A DNA stretch of 64,000 bases from Neorhizobium galegae bv. orientalis str. HAMBI 540 (lineage in GTDB: Bacteria; Pseudomonadota; Alphaproteobacteria; Rhizobiales; Rhizobiaceae). This document shows positions 55,933 to 62,950 of the stretch, one piece after another (position 1 is the stretch's first letter; each line of letters starts with the position of its first letter). Both the position numbers and the translations under genes were made by a program. Below the pieces are notes generated by a model. That model saw nothing but the letters and a program-made list of their open reading frames with translations, did not search any database and was not told the origin of the DNA. The DNA lies in assembly GCF_000731315.1 (NCBI RefSeq), contig NZ_HG938353.1:124001-188000 (forward strand). Reading direction: 5' to 3'.

Positions 55933-56687
55933 GGCGCTTTTCCGGAAGCCCAGAGGTCTTCGAGCAGGTTCTTTTCGCGCAGCGTGTCCATCGGCTGCCA
56001 GAAGCCTTCGTGCTCGTAGGCCATCAGTTCGCCCATCGTGGCAAGGTCCGCCATCGGCGCAGACTCCCACGGAATGTTGTCGCCCTCGATGAGGTCGATG
56101 CATTTCGGCGAAAGTACGAAGAAACCGCCATTGATCATGCCGCCATCGCCGCGCGGCTTCTCCACAAAGCCGGTAACCTGGTTGCCGGAGCGTTCGAGCG
56201 CGCCGTAACGGCCCGGCGGATGCACCGCGGTAACCGTCGCGTTCCTGCCGTGCGAACGATGGAACTTGACGAGCTCGGTTATATTCACGTCGCTCAGGCC
56301 GTCGCCATAGGTGAAGCAGAAGCTTTCCTCGTTGCGCAGGTAGTCCGAGACGCGCTTCAGGCGGCCGCCGGTCATTGTCGCTTCGCCGGTATCGATCAGC
56401 GTCACCTTCCAGGGCTCGGCGCTGCGGCGATGGACCTGCTTTTCGTTATAAGCCATGTCGAAGGTGACGTCCGACATATGCAGGAAGTAATTCGCGAAAT
56501 ACTCCTTGATGACGTAGCCCTTGTATCCGCAGCAGATGATGAACTCATTCACGCCATGGGCGGAATAGAGTTTCATGATGTGCCAGAGGATCGGCCGTCC
56601 GCCGATCTCGATCATCGGCTTCGGCTTGAGATGCGTCTCCTCGGAGATACGGGTTCCCAATCCACCGGCGAGAATTACAGCTTTCAA
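55914..56687 (-). CDS. rfbF: Glucose-1-phosphate cytidylyltransferase
   Basis: 257 residues. The nucleotidyltransferase signature [20 protein letters not shown] is unmistakable, followed by [18 protein letters not shown] and [28 protein letters not shown] carries the metal-binding D. Makes CDP-glucose from CTP and glucose-1-phosphate, the entry step of the CDP-deoxysugar route. Second gene of the island operon, 101 bp after the glycosyltransferase. Confidence 0.93.
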   Translation of the reverse strand: MKAVILAGGLGTRISEETHLKPKPMIEIGGRPILWHIMKLYSAHGVNEFIICCGYKGYVIKEYFANYFLHMSDVTFDMAYNEKQVHRRSAEPWKVTLIDTGEATMTGGRLKRVSDYLRNEESFCFTYGDGLSDVNITELVKFHRSHGRNATVTAVHPPGRYGALERSGNQVTGFVEKPRGDGGMINGGFFVLSPKCIDLIEGDNIPWESAPMADLATMGELMAYEHEGFWQPMDTLREKNLLEDLWASGKAPWKIWP

Positions 56688-56788
56688 TTCCGTCTCTCCG
56701 TAACTGACGCGCTATCCATTGAAACGACGACCGTCAGCAAGCCATGCAAGGGAGGCTTTCAAGCGATCGGGCAAAACGCCTTCGTCCG

Positions 56789-58036
56789 TTAGAGCAAAAT
56801 GGTCTTGATCAGATCGTCCTGGCTGAACACGAGGTTCGGCAGATAGCCCATTTCCACGAAACGGTCGCGCTCTTCCGGCAGGTGCACGAGGACTGCCGTA
56901 TTATCAAGTTGCTGCGGCGTGGGGGCGGCCGGCTCGTCGATCATCTGCAGCCGCAAGGGGAAATCGACCCTGAAAAGCCGTTCCTTGATGGTGTCGATGT
57001 CATGAAACCCGTGGATGACGAGATTTTCGATGCCGGCGGTGACGCTCACCTGCCACACGAGGATCTGCAGCGCCGTTGCCAGCAATCCGCCATCCTTGAA
57101 GGACTGAACTTCCGGATGCTCGTCGAAGCCTCCGAAGACCATTCTCGTATAGACTTCATACGCCTTCACGTATTCGCGCATGCCGACGAGCAGTCGCATC
57201 GAGACGGCCATTCGCTGCAGCGTGAAGTTTCTGCAAAGATGCTCCTGGGTCGCGCGCTCGTCGGGCGAAGTGCCGACCTTGCCGCGTTTGGATGCGAAAT
57301 AGAGGAAATATTCCAGACCGCCGCGGTACTGGTCCCATCCGGTTGCCGCGATCTGAGCGCCTCCCTGAACGCGATCGCGTTCGACGCCGGATACGATGAC
57401 CTGGCGATAGAAGGGCGTCTTGCGGAAAGCGATGTCGCCCTGGTCCAGGAAGTGGGCGAGCATGGGGAACGGGTAGAAGCAGATATCTCTCGGAACCCAC
57501 GCGGCCCGGAAAGCGCTGCTGCGATAGATGCCGATTTCAGGGAAGATGTGGCCCCTGAACATATAGTTGAAGACTTCGGCGAAGCTTTTCTGCGGGAAAA
57601 CCTTGTCTTCGTTGACCGTGTAGAACAGTCCGCCCTCTACCTCGTTGATGCCGTCATACATCGCCCATGGTGCATGGCAGACCGTGATGTTCGGGTTTTC
57701 GTCGAGATAGGCAACGATATTGGCGACTTCCTGCGGGATCAGGCGATCGTCGTCCGCGAGATAGAGCATGTATTCGCCACGTCCCAGCCTGAGCGCGCTG
57801 TTCATGTTGGGGATCATCCCGACATTCTGCGCACCCCTGACGTAGCGGATAGGCATTCCCCGCTCGATGAATTCCTTGGCGACCGCGCCCGTATTGTCGG
57901 TGGAGGCGTTGTCGGAAATGACGATTTCATAGGGGAAATCGAAACGGAAATCGCGATGGCACCGTTCCAGGCAATCGTGCAGGTGTTTTTCACGGTTGTA
58001 GGTGGGGATGCAGATGCTGAGTTTAATGGAAGACAC
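56789..58036 (-). CDS. Family 2 glycosyltransferase
   Basis: 415 residues from GTG 58036, chosen because GAGGAAA lies ~7 nt upstream and the GT-A fold starts immediately (SIKLSICIPTYNREKHL). ISDNASTDNTG and the DxD-type LADDDRLI (D95-D97) are canonical. The C-terminal ~200 residues are helical with no recognisable motif. No membrane helix. First gene of the island operon; it could transfer the island's deoxysugar. The acceptor (flagellin, LPS or another polymer) is unknown. Confidence 0.85.
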   Translation of the reverse strand: MSSIKLSICIPTYNREKHLHDCLERCHRDFRFDFPYEIVISDNASTDNTGAVAKEFIERGMPIRYVRGAQNVGMIPNMNSALRLGRGEYMLYLADDDRLIPQEVANIVAYLDENPNITVCHAPWAMYDGINEVEGGLFYTVNEDKVFPQKSFAEVFNYMFRGHIFPEIGIYRSSAFRAAWVPRDICFYPFPMLAHFLDQGDIAFRKTPFYRQVIVSGVERDRVQGGAQIAATGWDQYRGGLEYFLYFASKRGKVGTSPDERATQEHLCRNFTLQRMAVSMRLLVGMREYVKAYEVYTRMVFGGFDEHPEVQSFKDGGLLATALQILVWQVSVTAGIENLVIHGFHDIDTIKERLFRVDFPLRLQMIDEPAAPTPQQLDNTAVLVHLPEERDRFVEMGYLPNLVFSQDDLIKTILL

Positions 58037-58303
58037 CGAATTTCCTCGATCTGATTTACTCGAACAAGCCCTTCCGGCTCGCCGCAGACGATTGACGTTC
58101 CGAAGCACCGGTGACTTGCCGAAGTGAGGAGCCCTCACATTGCTGTTGGGCCTCTTTGCGGCTTTGAGCCATTCATAAGCTCACGCTATTCAACCAGACT
58201 TGCGCCAAGCTGAATGAAGACCTCGTTCGGCAACCCAAGCCTTGTCGTTTGGTCAGGCTGGTGCGGCTTTCTGTGCACGAGCTTCAGGATGCGGGCTTGA
58301 GGT
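58037..58303. promoter_or_regulatory. Region between the island operon and fliP
   Basis: About 267 bases before the fliL remnant. It must now hold both the island promoter (minus strand) and a promoter for fliP, which lost its upstream operon partner. No clear promoter element was assigned. The leftmost boundary of the fliL-derived sequence could lie a little further left than 58304. Confidence 0.4.
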
Positions 58304-58366
58304 GTTGACCTGCATTGGTCGGGGTGACTATCGAAGGTGACGCAAAGGACCTTCGTGATCGCATGA
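58304..58366 (+). pseudogene. fliL: Decayed 3' end of a second fliL copy
   Basis: In the frame ending at TGA 58364-58366 the codons read VDLHWSG-stop-LSKVTQRTFVIA-stop. Intact FliL ends VDLRSQGKVAKVMFRSFVIE-stop: same spacing, and matches at V, D, L, G, K, V, R, F, V and I. An in-frame TGA at 58325-58327 shows decay. Its stop overlaps the fliP ATG (ATGA), the usual coupling in flagellar operons. It is best explained as the ancestral fliL end left attached to fliP when the island came in. Confidence 0.7.
58334..58362 (+). repeat. Right copy of the fliL 3'-end repeat flanking the island
   Basis: Partner of 50260-50288, in the same orientation, 8,074 bp away. The perfect core is CCTTCGTGATCG at 58350-58361. 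The island genes lie entirely between the two copies. Confidence 0.7.
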
Positions 58367-59100
58367 TTCGGCTGATCTTCCTGTTCGTCGCTCTGATGGC
58401 GGCACCCGGGCTCGCGCTCGCCCAGCAATCGCCCGCGGATCTTCTCAATCTGCCGGTCGATGGTTCCGCAGCCGCGTGGATCATCCGAACCTTTGGGCTG
58501 TTGACGATTCTTTCCGTCGCCCCCGGCATTCTGATCATGGTCACGAGCTTTCCGCGGTTCGTGATCGCCTTCTCGATCTTGCGCTCCGGCATGGGTCTGT
58601 CGACCGCGCCGTCGAACATGATATTGGTCTCGATGGCGCTGTTCATGACGTTTTATGTCATGTCGCCTACCTTCGACAGGGCCTGGAACGAGGGCGTCCA
58701 GCCGCTTCTTCAGAACAGGGTCACGGAGGCTGAGGCGGTTCAACGAATCGCGGAACCGTTCCGGGTTTTCATGTCGGCCAATACGCGCGACAAGGATTTG
58801 CAGCTTTTCGTCGAAATCGCCCGCGAACGAAACCAGTCGGTCGGGACGCCGCAGGCGATCGACTACCGCGTCCTGGTCCCCGCCTTCATGCTCTCGGAAA
58901 TCAGGCGCGGTTTCGAGATCGGCTTCCTGATCATCCTGCCGTTTCTGGTCATCGACATGATCGTCGCGGCAATCACCATGGCGATGGGCATGATGATGCT
59001 GCCGCCGACGTCGATCTCGCTGCCCTTCAAGATCCTTTTCTTTGTCCTGATCGACGGCTGGAATCTGCTGGTCGGCAGCCTGGTTCGTTCCTTCAATTGA
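58363..59100 (+). CDS. fliP: Flagellar export gate protein FliP
   Basis: 245 residues from ATG 58363 (MIRLIFLFVALMAAPGLALA, then Q), with a cleavable signal peptide as is normal for FliP. Motifs: LTILSVAPGILIMVTSFPRFVIAF, LRSGMGL, FMTFYVMSPTFDRAW, LVPAFMLSEIRRGFEIGFLI and MGMMMLPP. Forms the core of the type III export gate. The ATG overlaps the stop of a fliL remnant instead of an active gene, and no strong RBS precedes it. Confidence 0.95.
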   Translation: MIRLIFLFVALMAAPGLALAQQSPADLLNLPVDGSAAAWIIRTFGLLTILSVAPGILIMVTSFPRFVIAFSILRSGMGLSTAPSNMILVSMALFMTFYVMSPTFDRAWNEGVQPLLQNRVTEAEAVQRIAEPFRVFMSANTRDKDLQLFVEIARERNQSVGTPQAIDYRVLVPAFMLSEIRRGFEIGFLIILPFLVIDMIVAAITMAMGMMMLPPTSISLPFKILFFVLIDGWNLLVGSLVRSFN

Positions 59101-59119
59101 CTGGCAGCAGAGCTGCTGA

Positions 59120-59154
59120 AATGGAAACGGCGGGGGATCCCCGCCGTTTCCATT
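59120..59154. terminator. Bidirectional hairpin between fliP and the GT41-type gene
   Basis: A perfect 16-bp stem (59120-59135 with 59139-59154) is closed by a 3-base GAT loop. The arms begin AATGGAAACGGCGGGG. It lies 19 bp after the fliP stop and 6 bp from the stop of the convergent gene. There is no T-tract, but the stem is very stable. Confidence 0.65.
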
Positions 59155-59160
59155 CGCATA

Positions 59161-61101
59161 TCAGTTCTTGCGTGAGCTGAAGGGGCCTTCCCGCGGCGGG
59201 AGAGCAGGAACGCTGAAGTGGTCGGGCTTGATCTTGGCCTTGGCCTTCTCGGCCATCATCGTGTAGGCGGTTTCAAGATGCCGGCAATACCGTTCGGCGT
59301 CGAACAGCGGGTGCGTGAAGCGGTTTGCCTCGAGCCGTTTCCGGACCTCTTTGAGCTCCTCGCGGTTGTTGTAGTAGTGGACCGCGCGGCGAATGAAATC
59401 GTCCTGATCGTCGGCGACCATTTCCGGCAGGCCGAGCGCATTCAGCAGGCTTTCGCTGACCCGGGATGCAAAATTCTTGCCCTTGTGGGTCAGCATCGGA
59501 AGTCCGGCCCAGAGCTTTTCGGAGGTCGTCGTGTGGCCGTTATACGGATAGGTATCGAGACCGAGATCGGTCAGGCCGATACGGTTGATATAGGCCGCAT
59601 AATTGTTGACGCGATCGCCGAATATCAGGCGGCTTTCGGGTATGCCCGCCTCCGCGAAGGCCTTGATCAGGTTCTTTCTGGCGCCGAAACGCTCGCGGCA
59701 GATCAGGAACAGATAGCTCTCCGGCGTTTCCTTGAGGACGCGTATCCAGAGGTCGATCGTTGCAGGCGTGAATTTCCAGTGGCTGTGGAAGCACGAGAAG
59801 ATGAAGGCGTCCTGAGGCATGTCGCAGAGTGACCGATCGATCGGCTGCGGCATCGGGCGGTGGACTGCTTCGTTCGGGAAGAACGTCTCGGGCATCCAGA
59901 CAACCTTCTCGAAATAGTTCGGGAAGGAGCTTTCCGGCACCACCGTGCTGTCTGCGATGAGGTAGTCGATATCGACATTGACCACAGTGCCCGGATAGCC
60001 GAGCCAGGTCGCATGGACTGGCGCGGTCTGGCGGTTCATTACGAATACCCGGTTTTCGGCAGTATGACCCTGCAGGTCGACCAGGATGTCGATATTCTCG
60101 GCCTTGATCGCTTCGGCCGCCTCGTCATCCGTCATGCCGCGGATTCGGACGACCCTACCCCATTCCTCGCGGATGGCGTTGTTGTCGTTGCGTAGCCGCT
60201 CGGCAGGCGCGTTACAAAAGAGCGTGATGTCGAAACGGCTCTTGTCGTGCGATTCCAATATGCCGCGAAGCGCCTTCATAACGGCGTGTTCGGTCCAAAG
60301 GTCGGCGGAGAGATAGCCAACGCGCAATTTGCTGCCCCAGCGATGCGGCATGGCAAGCCTTTTCGAGGCGCTGTTCTTGGGCTTTCGTTCGCCCATTCTG
60401 GCGCCCGCAATGGCGTTCGTCTTTTCATCGTCGCACCAGCGCAGATTGAAGAGCGATACCTCGTCGGAAATCGCTTCGAATTCGCCTCTGGCGATTTCCT
60501 CGAATTGGATAGGCTCGTATTTGCGGATGATCTCGTAATCGAGGGCGTCTCTCATGGCTGAGAGATAGAAATTGCGCACGATGCGATCTTCGGGATCCTT
60601 TTCAAAGATCTCGAGAATGCACTTGTTCTCTTCGTCGCTCCGATCCTGCAGCCGGATCGAGCGGGCCGCAAGCTGGCGGTGTGTCGGCTCTTCGCTTCTT
60701 GCCAGCGTATTGCGGAAGGCTTCGGCGCCCTCCAGTTCCTGGCGCATCAGGGCGCCGGACATCAGGACGGCCATGTCGGGATCGGCGATCGCTTCCTTGA
60801 GGAAGCGCGCACCCAGACGAAGGACGTTGATGTCGTCGTTATTGGAAAAATGAAGCCGCATGGCTTCGCGCATGTATTTCATCTTGTGGGGGGATTCCAT
60901 GCCCCCGGCAAGCTGGAACGCCTGGGCGGCCTCGGTCTTCATCTTGAGCTTCAACAGAGTGGCGCCCAGGAGTGCGTAGTGCCTCGGGTCCTTGTGAACA
61001 TCCAGCAGCTTGTTCAGGATGCCCAATACATCGTGATATTCTTTTTTGTCGAAGTGATTTTGTGCTGCGACGTATTGCCGTTGTATCTTCAGGGGTTTCA
61101 A
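59161..61101 (-). CDS. SPINDLY/O-GlcNAc transferase-like glycosyltransferase (GT41 type) next to flagellins
   Basis: About 646 residues from TTG 61101 (GGAG upstream); TTG 61167 gives 668. No ATG start is available near the N-terminus. Residues ~1-220 are TPR-like helices (LGILNKLLDVHKDPRHYALLG). The C-terminal ~370 residues follow the OGT/SPY catalytic domain: RVGYLSADL, ILVDLQGHTAENR, ATWLGYPGTVVNVDIDYLIAD, CFHSHWKFTPATIDLW, LDTYPYNGHTTTSEKLWAGLPML, and ASRVSESLL. FlmG of Caulobacter has similar parts and glycosylates flagellin. Cytoplasmic. It faces away from the flagellin genes with a shared 328-bp upstream region. Flagellin is the likely acceptor; donor unknown. Confidence 0.82.
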   Translation of the reverse strand: MKPLKIQRQYVAAQNHFDKKEYHDVLGILNKLLDVHKDPRHYALLGATLLKLKMKTEAAQAFQLAGGMESPHKMKYMREAMRLHFSNNDDINVLRLGARFLKEAIADPDMAVLMSGALMRQELEGAEAFRNTLARSEEPTHRQLAARSIRLQDRSDEENKCILEIFEKDPEDRIVRNFYLSAMRDALDYEIIRKYEPIQFEEIARGEFEAISDEVSLFNLRWCDDEKTNAIAGARMGERKPKNSASKRLAMPHRWGSKLRVGYLSADLWTEHAVMKALRGILESHDKSRFDITLFCNAPAERLRNDNNAIREEWGRVVRIRGMTDDEAAEAIKAENIDILVDLQGHTAENRVFVMNRQTAPVHATWLGYPGTVVNVDIDYLIADSTVVPESSFPNYFEKVVWMPETFFPNEAVHRPMPQPIDRSLCDMPQDAFIFSCFHSHWKFTPATIDLWIRVLKETPESYLFLICRERFGARKNLIKAFAEAGIPESRLIFGDRVNNYAAYINRIGLTDLGLDTYPYNGHTTTSEKLWAGLPMLTHKGKNFASRVSESLLNALGLPEMVADDQDDFIRRAVHYYNNREELKEVRKRLEANRFTHPLFDAERYCRHLETAYTMMAEKAKAKIKPDHFSVPALPPREGPFSSRKN

Positions 61102-61429
61102 GGCTTCCCGCTCCAGTAAAGTTGTGCCGGCGTCCCGGCAAATCGGCTTCCCCGACAATGGTGGCAAGTCAAGCTTGCATGAAGCCGACCTCGCTGAAGC
61201 GGAACTTTCGTCAATCTTCCGTTAATCATATCGGTCGAACGGCTTTTAGCTCCCATCGTTGTTTAAAGAACTTAGAAAGGAAATGCTGCGAGATTTGCCT
61301 CACACGACGGGTTTGGTGTTCCTTCAGATTGAAGAGACCGAGTTGGCATGATGCCGGACCGAAGTGCCGGTAAAATATACAGTCCGGTATGTCCCCCTCC
61401 AGGTATTTCGTTCAAAGGGACAATCAACT
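61102..61429. promoter_or_regulatory. Divergent region upstream of the first flagellin gene
   Basis: 328 bases between the GT41-type gene and flagellin 1. TTCC-G-TTAATCATAT at 61217-61231 recurs upstream of flagellin 2. AAAGGGAC provides the flagellin RBS. No sigma-28-type promoter was recognised. Confidence 0.4.
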
Positions 61430-62695
61430 ATGGCTAGCATTCTCACCAACGTGTCGGCGATGGCCGCGCTCCAGACGCTGCGCGGCATCAGCAACGATAT
61501 GGAATCCACGCAGAGCCGAGTTTCCTCGGGCCTGCGTGTCGGTTCTGCTTCCGACAACGCTGCCTACTGGTCGATCGCGACCACCATGCGTTCCGACAAG
61601 GGTTCGCTCTCGACCGTTCAGGACGCCCTCGGCCTCGGCGCTGCCAAGGTCGACACTGCCTATTCCGCCATGGAATCGGCCATCGACGTCGTCACCGAAA
61701 TCAAGAACAAGCTGGTTGCAGCTTCCGAACCGGGCGTCGACAAGTCCAAGGTCCAGGAAGAAATCACCCAGCTGCAGAGCCAGCTGAAGAGCATCGCTTC
61801 CTCCGCCTCGTTCTCCGGTGAAAACTGGCTGCAGGCCGAAGTCGGCGGCACTCAGAACGCCACCACCGGCATCATCCAGGCCGGCACCGAGATCACCAAG
61901 CAGCTCGTCGGTTCGTTCGTTCGTGACAGCGAGGGCAACGTTTCGGTCAAGACCGTCAACGTCGTTCTCGACGAAACCAACGTCCTGTTCGACCTGAGCG
62001 GCGGCCGCGGCGGCCTTCTCGACCAGAACGCCCTCAACGGTTTCCGCGCCATCAGCTTCGACGACGGCACGACCAACCACAAGGAATACTTCGGCAAGAT
62101 CAACACCTCGGCGATCTACTCGACCACTGCCCAGTGGAAGGATATCGGCGGCGGCGTGTTCATGAAGGGCGACACCAACGGCGTCTACTCTTCGGGCTCC
62201 AACGGCACCTACATGATCAAGGTCGGCGGCGCTTACATCGACGCTGTCTACACCACCAAGGGCTACGACTTCTCGGCTGGTGCGACCGCAACGTCCGGTA
62301 TCAAGTACGGAGCGGACATCTCGGTTTCCGACCTCGACATCACCAAGCTCGAAGATTATCGCGACTCCAGCGGTGTCAGCTATCTCGGCCTGGGTACAAA
62401 GGCCAGTGATGAAGACCTCATGGCGGCACTGACCTCGTTCGTCGACGGTCAGCTGGAAGCGATGGGCAGTGCTGCGGCCAAGCTCGGTGCCGTATCGAAG
62501 CGCATCGATATGCAGTCGGACTTCGTCTCCAAGCTCACCGACTCGATCGACAAGGGTGTCGGCCGACTGGTGGATGCGGACATGAACGAAGAGTCGACCA
62601 AGCTCAAGGCACTGCAGACCCAGCAGCAGCTGGCGATCCAGTCGCTCTCGATTGCCAACTCCGACTCGCAGAACATCCTGTCGCTCTTCCGTTAA
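61430..62695 (+). CDS. flaA: Flagellin (first copy)
   Basis: 421 residues from ATG 61430. N-terminal D0/D1 coiled coil: SILTNVSAMAALQTLRGIS, MESTQSRVSSGLRVGSASD and NAAYWSIATTMRSDKGSLS. The C-terminal D0 helix contains LKALQTQQQLAIQSLSIANS and ends ILSLFR. The variable middle (~150-340) is rich in S, T and G, consistent with rhizobial complex-type flagellins. It is followed by a strong terminator and a nearly identical second flagellin gene. Surface-exposed S/T and the adjacent GT41-type gene suggest O-glycosylation. The name flaA is by position. Confidence 0.95.
   Translation: MASILTNVSAMAALQTLRGISNDMESTQSRVSSGLRVGSASDNAAYWSIATTMRSDKGSLSTVQDALGLGAAKVDTAYSAMESAIDVVTEIKNKLVAASEPGVDKSKVQEEITQLQSQLKSIASSASFSGENWLQAEVGGTQNATTGIIQAGTEITKQLVGSFVRDSEGNVSVKTVNVVLDETNVLFDLSGGRGGLLDQNALNGFRAISFDDGTTNHKEYFGKINTSAIYSTTAQWKDIGGGVFMKGDTNGVYSSGSNGTYMIKVGGAYIDAVYTTKGYDFSAGATATSGIKYGADISVSDLDITKLEDYRDSSGVSYLGLGTKASDEDLMAALTSFVDGQLEAMGSAAAKLGAVSKRIDMQSDFVSKLTDSIDKGVGRLVDADMNEESTKLKALQTQQQLAIQSLSIANSDSQNILSLFR
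61495..61614. repeat. 120-bp block identical in both flagellin genes (copy 1)
   Basis: Base-for-base identical to 63016-63135, including third codon positions. Encodes part of the conserved D0/D1 N-terminal helix. Offset between copies is 1,521 bp. Confidence 0.9.
61682..61840. repeat. 159-bp block identical in both flagellin genes (copy 1)
   Basis: Identical to 63203-63361. It ends where a V/I difference (GTC/ATC) starts. The same 1,521-bp offset as the first block. Confidence 0.9.
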
Positions 62696-62710
62696 TCGAC
62701 ACAGGGAAAA

Positions 62711-62733
62711 TGGCGCGGCGGTTGACCGCGCCA
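62711..62733 (+). terminator. First hairpin after flagellin 1
   Basis: TGGCGCGG (62711-62718) pairs with CCGCGCCA (62726-62733) over a 7-base loop. It lies 16 bp after the stop and just before the main terminator, perhaps stabilising the abundant mRNA. Confidence 0.5.
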
Positions 62734-62749
62734 TCGACCTTCAAAAAGG

Positions 62750-62780
62750 GCCGCGTCCGAATTCGGACGCGGCTTTTTTT
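62750..62780 (+). terminator. Rho-independent terminator after flagellin 1
   Basis: A 24-base perfect palindrome (62750-62773, arms GCCGCGTCCG / CGGACGCGGC around AATT) is preceded by AAAAAGG and followed by seven T residues. Classical strong terminator, so each flagellin is probably its own transcript. Confidence 0.92.
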
Positions 62781-62950
62781 ATTCCATGGTTCGCTTCAAT
62801 GTTCCTTAATCATATTGCTGCATTCTTTGGCCATCGAAACGGTGAGTTAACCAAGAAAATTAAATGGTTAACAAGCATGACGCTGTCCGCTGTTCCCGGT
62901 GAATTCCGGAATGTCCCTTCCTGCAAATAGCCATTCAAGGGGCAATCAAT
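62781..62950 (+). promoter_or_regulatory. Promoter region of the second flagellin gene
   Basis: 170 bases. TTCC-TTAATCATAT at 62802-62815 matches the element upstream of flagellin 1. An inverted repeat GTTAACC (62846-62852) / GGTTAAC (62866-62872) could be an operator. AAGGGGC precedes the ATG as RBS. Confidence 0.45.

Noticed and set aside
58186..58743. A minus-strand frame of 185 codons across the fliP 5' end
   Set aside because: Antisense to FliP's conserved membrane segments. Its residues are R/H/Q-rich without motif.
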